NCBI GenBank assembly: GCA_963719805.1
Contig: CAVRDF010000003.1
Coordinates: forward strand, 558,001-622,000
Length of the DNA stretch: 64,000 bases
Origin: JAMXLO01 sp963719805
Lineage (GTDB): Bacteria > Pseudomonadota > Alphaproteobacteria > Acetobacterales > Acetobacteraceae
Direction of reading: 5' to 3'
The position numbers were made by a program, and so were the translations under genes. Each line of letters starts with the position of its first letter. Positions within the stretch are counted from its first letter, which is position 1. The notes beneath the pieces are model-generated. The model saw nothing but the letters and a program-made list of their open reading frames with translations, had not been told where the DNA came from and made no database searches. Shown in pieces: positions 61,439 to 64,000 of this stretch.

Positions 61439-62660
61439 TTAGTTCGCCAGTTCGGTGAGCGTGCGTGTCAATACACGTGTACCTGCGGCCAGTTGTCCGG
61501 CGTTGGAATACTCCGCCGGATTGTGACTGATGCCTTTGCGGCACGGCACGAAGATCATCCCTGTCGGGCAGACCGGTACAACGAACTGCGCATCATGGAA
61601 GGCACCCGATGGCAGCCGCATGTGCCTGCAGCCGAGTTCCGTTGCCGCATGCTGCACCGCGTCGACCACCAACGGCGCGAACTCCACAGGCAGAGCGTGG
61701 AACGTCTCCTGCACTGTCACATTGGCATCGCGCACCGCTGCCTGCACGACACCAGCGATCGCGTCGCCGCGTGCCAGCAGAACCTGCTTGTCGGGATGCC
61801 GGAAGTCGATGGTGAAGCTCGCGCGGTTCGCCACCGAGTTAGAGGTGTTCGGCTCCACCGCGATGCGGCCGACGGTGAAGCGCAGTACATCCGTCGGGTC
61901 ATGCATCAGCGCGTTCAGCGCGGTGATCGCGCGCACCATGTCCTGCACCGCGTCGCGCCGCAGTGCCAGCGGCGTGGTGCCGGCGTGCGCGGTGTCGCCG
62001 GTCAGCGTCACGGTGAACCAGCGGCTGCCTTGGATGCCGGTGACGATGCCGATGTCGAGGCTTTCAGCTTCCAGCCGCGGGCCTTGCTCGATATGTGCTT
62101 CGACATAGGCGTGCGGCTTGCCGCCGAGCGGGCGTGTCGGCACGTCGGCTTCCGCCTTCAGGTGCGCTGACAGCGCATCGCCAAAGCGCATGCCATCGGG
62201 ATCGGCAATCTCGGCGAAGTCCTCGATGCGGCGGAAACCGCTCCACGCCATGCTGCCCATGCAGCCTGGCGCGAACCTGCCACCTTCCTCGTTGGTCCAC
62301 GCCACGACCTCGATTGGCCGATGCAGTCGTGACGCCTTCATCGTGCAGCGCGGTGATCGCTTCCAATCCGGCGATCACGCCGTAGATGCCATCGAACCTG
62401 CCGCCGTTCGGTTGCGTGTCCATATGGCTGCCGGTGACGACGGGCGGGGCCTGCGGATCTTTGCCTTCTCGCCGCAGCCACAGATTGGCTGCCGCATCCA
62501 CTGAGACGCTGGCGCCGATAGCCTTTGCCCAAGCGATCAGCAGACGACGTGCCTCGCGGTCGAGTTCGGTGAGGCAGGCGCGGTTAACGCCATCACCGGC
62601 AATGGCACCAAGCTTCGCCATTGCCATCAGCCGATCCCATTGCCGCTGCTCGCTGACCAT
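61439..62660 (-). CDS. M20-family Zn hydrolase (N-carbamoyl amino acid hydrolase/allantoate amidohydrolase-like), one frameshift
   Basis: Begins at ATG 62660 behind AGGAGG with MVSEQRQWDRLMAMAKLGAI. The metal-binding His is in VVTGSHMDTQPNGGRFDG. The frame then shifts: after ITALHDEGVTTA the sequence continues one base out as RPIEVVAWTNEEGGRFAPGC, the family Glu-Glu motif. Removing one base at 62321 joins them. The span of 1222 bases is 407 codons plus one, so the intact protein has 406 residues. Later HIEQGPRLE and the C-terminal HNPAEYS metal ligand are present. It likely hydrolyses N-carbamoyl or ureido amides, but the substrate is unknown. Confidence 0.87.
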
Positions 62661-62701
62661 CCGCGCCTCCTCGCCCGGAGGACACTGTAGGACTTCCGGC
62701 G

Positions 62702-63909
62702 TTACGCGCGAAGCAAGCCGCTGGTTGCCTGGGCGGTTTCGCTGTTGGGGAAGACCTTGGCCATGGCCGCGGCACCGTCCAGCCCGAGATGCTGCGCCAG
62801 CAGGCCCTTGGCGACCGAGCGCAGATCCGTCGTCGGCACCAGGTCGCGGTCGTCCAGCAGGCGTGCCGGCACCGAGGCCGGGCCAGTCCGCCAACACGCG
62901 GCCGCCGGCCACGGCGCCGCCGACGCACGAACGCGACTGTGCCGGTGCCATGGTCGGTGCCCTTGGTGCCGTTCACCCGCGCGGTGCGGCCGAACTCGGT
63001 CATCGTCAGCACGGCGGTCTGCTTCCAGGCATCGCCCAGGCCTTCCTTCAGCGCCGCCAGCCCGGCGTCGAGCTGCTCCAGCACGCGCTTCAGCCGTGGC
63101 ACCTGCGCGACGTGCGTGTCCCAGCCGCCGATCTCCAGCGCGGCGATCGCGTGGACCATCCGGTGCCCGCAGCAACTCGCCGGCGGCGCGTGCCAGGGCA
63201 GGGAAGGCGTAGCGATCCTGTCTCGGCGGCGTCGCCGCTCATCACTCGAGGCGGAGAAGCCGCGCTCGCGCAGACCCTCGGCGATCGCGGGTCCGGTCAG
63301 GTGATCTGATCCTGATTCAGCGCGGCGATCTGGCTGTATAGGTCGGGCGGCGGCGCGGCGAAGCCGTGCGGGCGCCCAGTTGCCGACCACGGCGCCGAGC
63401 CGCGCAGCAGCAGCGGCACGGAGACGCCGATGGCGACCGCGTCGCCGTCCGGTCGACCGCCGTGCGGTCGGCAGGCATCGCGGCCACCGCGCGGTTCAGC
63501 CAGCCGCTGGTCATGCGGTGATCGGCGCCGCTTTCCAGGCAGTCCTGCGCCTCGAAATGGCTGCGCACCCGGGTCGGGCCGGCGACCGCGTGCACCGGCA
63601 ATCGCCTCGCCGGCCTGGTACATCGCGTGCAGATCGCGCCAGCGACGGGTGCAGCCCGATAGAAGCCGCCGAGATCGAGCAGGCCGTCCTGCTGCCCGGG
63701 CGCCGGCGGCACGATCTCGCCGCGCAGACCGGTCAGCGCCGGATCGCCATACGGCACCACCGCCGCCATGCCATCCAGCGCGCCGCGCTGGATCACGCAC
63801 GATGAAGCGCTTGTCGGTCGGCTGCTGCGGCCATGGCGAGCGACACGCGGCCGAGCGAGACGGCGGCGGTCAGGCCAAGCAATGCGGAGCGGCGGGTCAG
63901 TGCGATCAT
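62702..63909 (-). pseudogene. DUF1501 family exported protein, broken by many single-base insertions
   Basis: A DUF1501 gene starting at ATG 63909 with a Tat-like signal (MIALTRRSALLGLTAAVSLG, then RVSLAMAAA). Recognisable blocks occur in all three frames in the right order: GALDGMAAVVPYGDPALTG, HAMYQAGEA, HFEAQDCLESG, SGWLNRAVAA, ALEIGGWDTHVAQ, VLTMTEFGRTARVNGTKG, DHGTGTVAFV and VFPNSETAQATSG. Each shift can be mended by removing one base. Eight or so insertions in 1.2 kb mean either a decayed gene or a poorly sequenced stretch. Members are secreted proteins of unknown activity, normally encoded with DUF1800. Confidence 0.83.
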
Positions 63910-63911
63910 GC

Positions 63912-64000
63912 TCAGCGCCTCTGGAATTCCGGAGCAGTCAACAGCAGCGTCATCGCGTCGCGGCGCGAGCCGGCGCGGCGCACCGCCTGCAACGTGTCGT
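63912..64000 (-). CDS. DUF1800 family protein, C-terminal fragment
   Basis: The last 28 codons before the window end read DTLQAVRRAGSRRDAMTLLL, then TAPEFQRR and stop. This is the usual end of DUF1800 proteins (LLLxSPEFQRR). The stop lies two bases before the DUF1501 start, and the two families are regularly paired. The rest of the gene is outside the window. Confidence 0.7.
   Translation of the reverse strand, partial: DTLQAVRRAGSRRDAMTLLLTAPEFQRR

Overview
This is a GC-rich chromosomal stretch of an alphaproteobacterium. The protein styles and the block pyrB - pyrC-like - plsY - dprA - topA - rnr - S41 peptidase - rpmG, next to a PleD-type cyclase, suggest the Acetobacteraceae/Rhodospirillales side of the class. 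That placement is inferred from gene order and protein style, not from a search. I see no CRISPR array, prophage, insertion sequence or rRNA. One tRNA (His) is present.

Layout. 0-12 kb: carboxylesterase with a small partner, dnaE, an MFS/GMC oxidoreductase pair and a divergent PEP carboxylase. 11.8-17 kb: a small secreted protein, then a tight four-gene catabolic operon (biotin-type carboxyltransferase, ThDP enzyme, beta-etherase-like glutathione transferase, short-chain dehydrogenase). 17-22.3 kb: a nitrogen block read leftwards (glnB-glnA, then glnK-amtB and an outer-membrane porin), with a good sigma-54 promoter in front of glnB. 22.4-30.5 kb: aminotransferase, tRNA-His, then an operon of aspartate dehydrogenase, a complete branched-chain-type ABC importer and an Ntn-hydrolase of the aspartylglucosaminidase type. 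30.6-40.7 kb: a D-2-hydroxyacid dehydrogenase-like FAD/Fe-S protein divergent from serine-glyoxylate aminotransferase, a second GST, two transporters, a phospholipid methyltransferase-like gene and pleD. 40.7-53.7 kb: rpmG, S41 peptidase, rnr, topA, dprA, plsY, a truncated acyltransferase, pseudo-dihydroorotase, pyrB and gltX, all leftward. 53.8-64 kb: comEC, lexA, moeA, a ketopantoate reductase-like gene, a creatininase-family gene, a base-excision glycosylase, an orphan Cys-rich small protein, an M20 hydrolase and a DUF1800/DUF1501 pair.

Metabolic themes. Nitrogen assimilation is the clearest: PII proteins, glutamine synthetase, AmtB, and a plausible route from an imported asparaginyl or amide compound to aspartate and then oxaloacetate plus ammonia. 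C2/C3 metabolism is suggested by serine-glyoxylate aminotransferase, a glycolate-oxidase-like flavoprotein and PEP carboxylase. DNA uptake and repair are represented by dprA, comEC, lexA with its operator, and an AlkA-like glycosylase.

Sequence quality. Genes that should be intact (dnaE, the GMC oxidoreductase, the M20 hydrolase) each become open if one or two single bases are removed. The last 1.2 kb needs many such corrections. All the shifts I could resolve are +1 insertions, which points to sequence error more than to gene decay. Other oddities are more likely biological: a dihydroorotase homologue without its metal ligands, an RNase R lacking its N-terminal domains and overlapping topA, a PEP carboxylase with an altered catalytic loop, and an acyltransferase with its middle missing.
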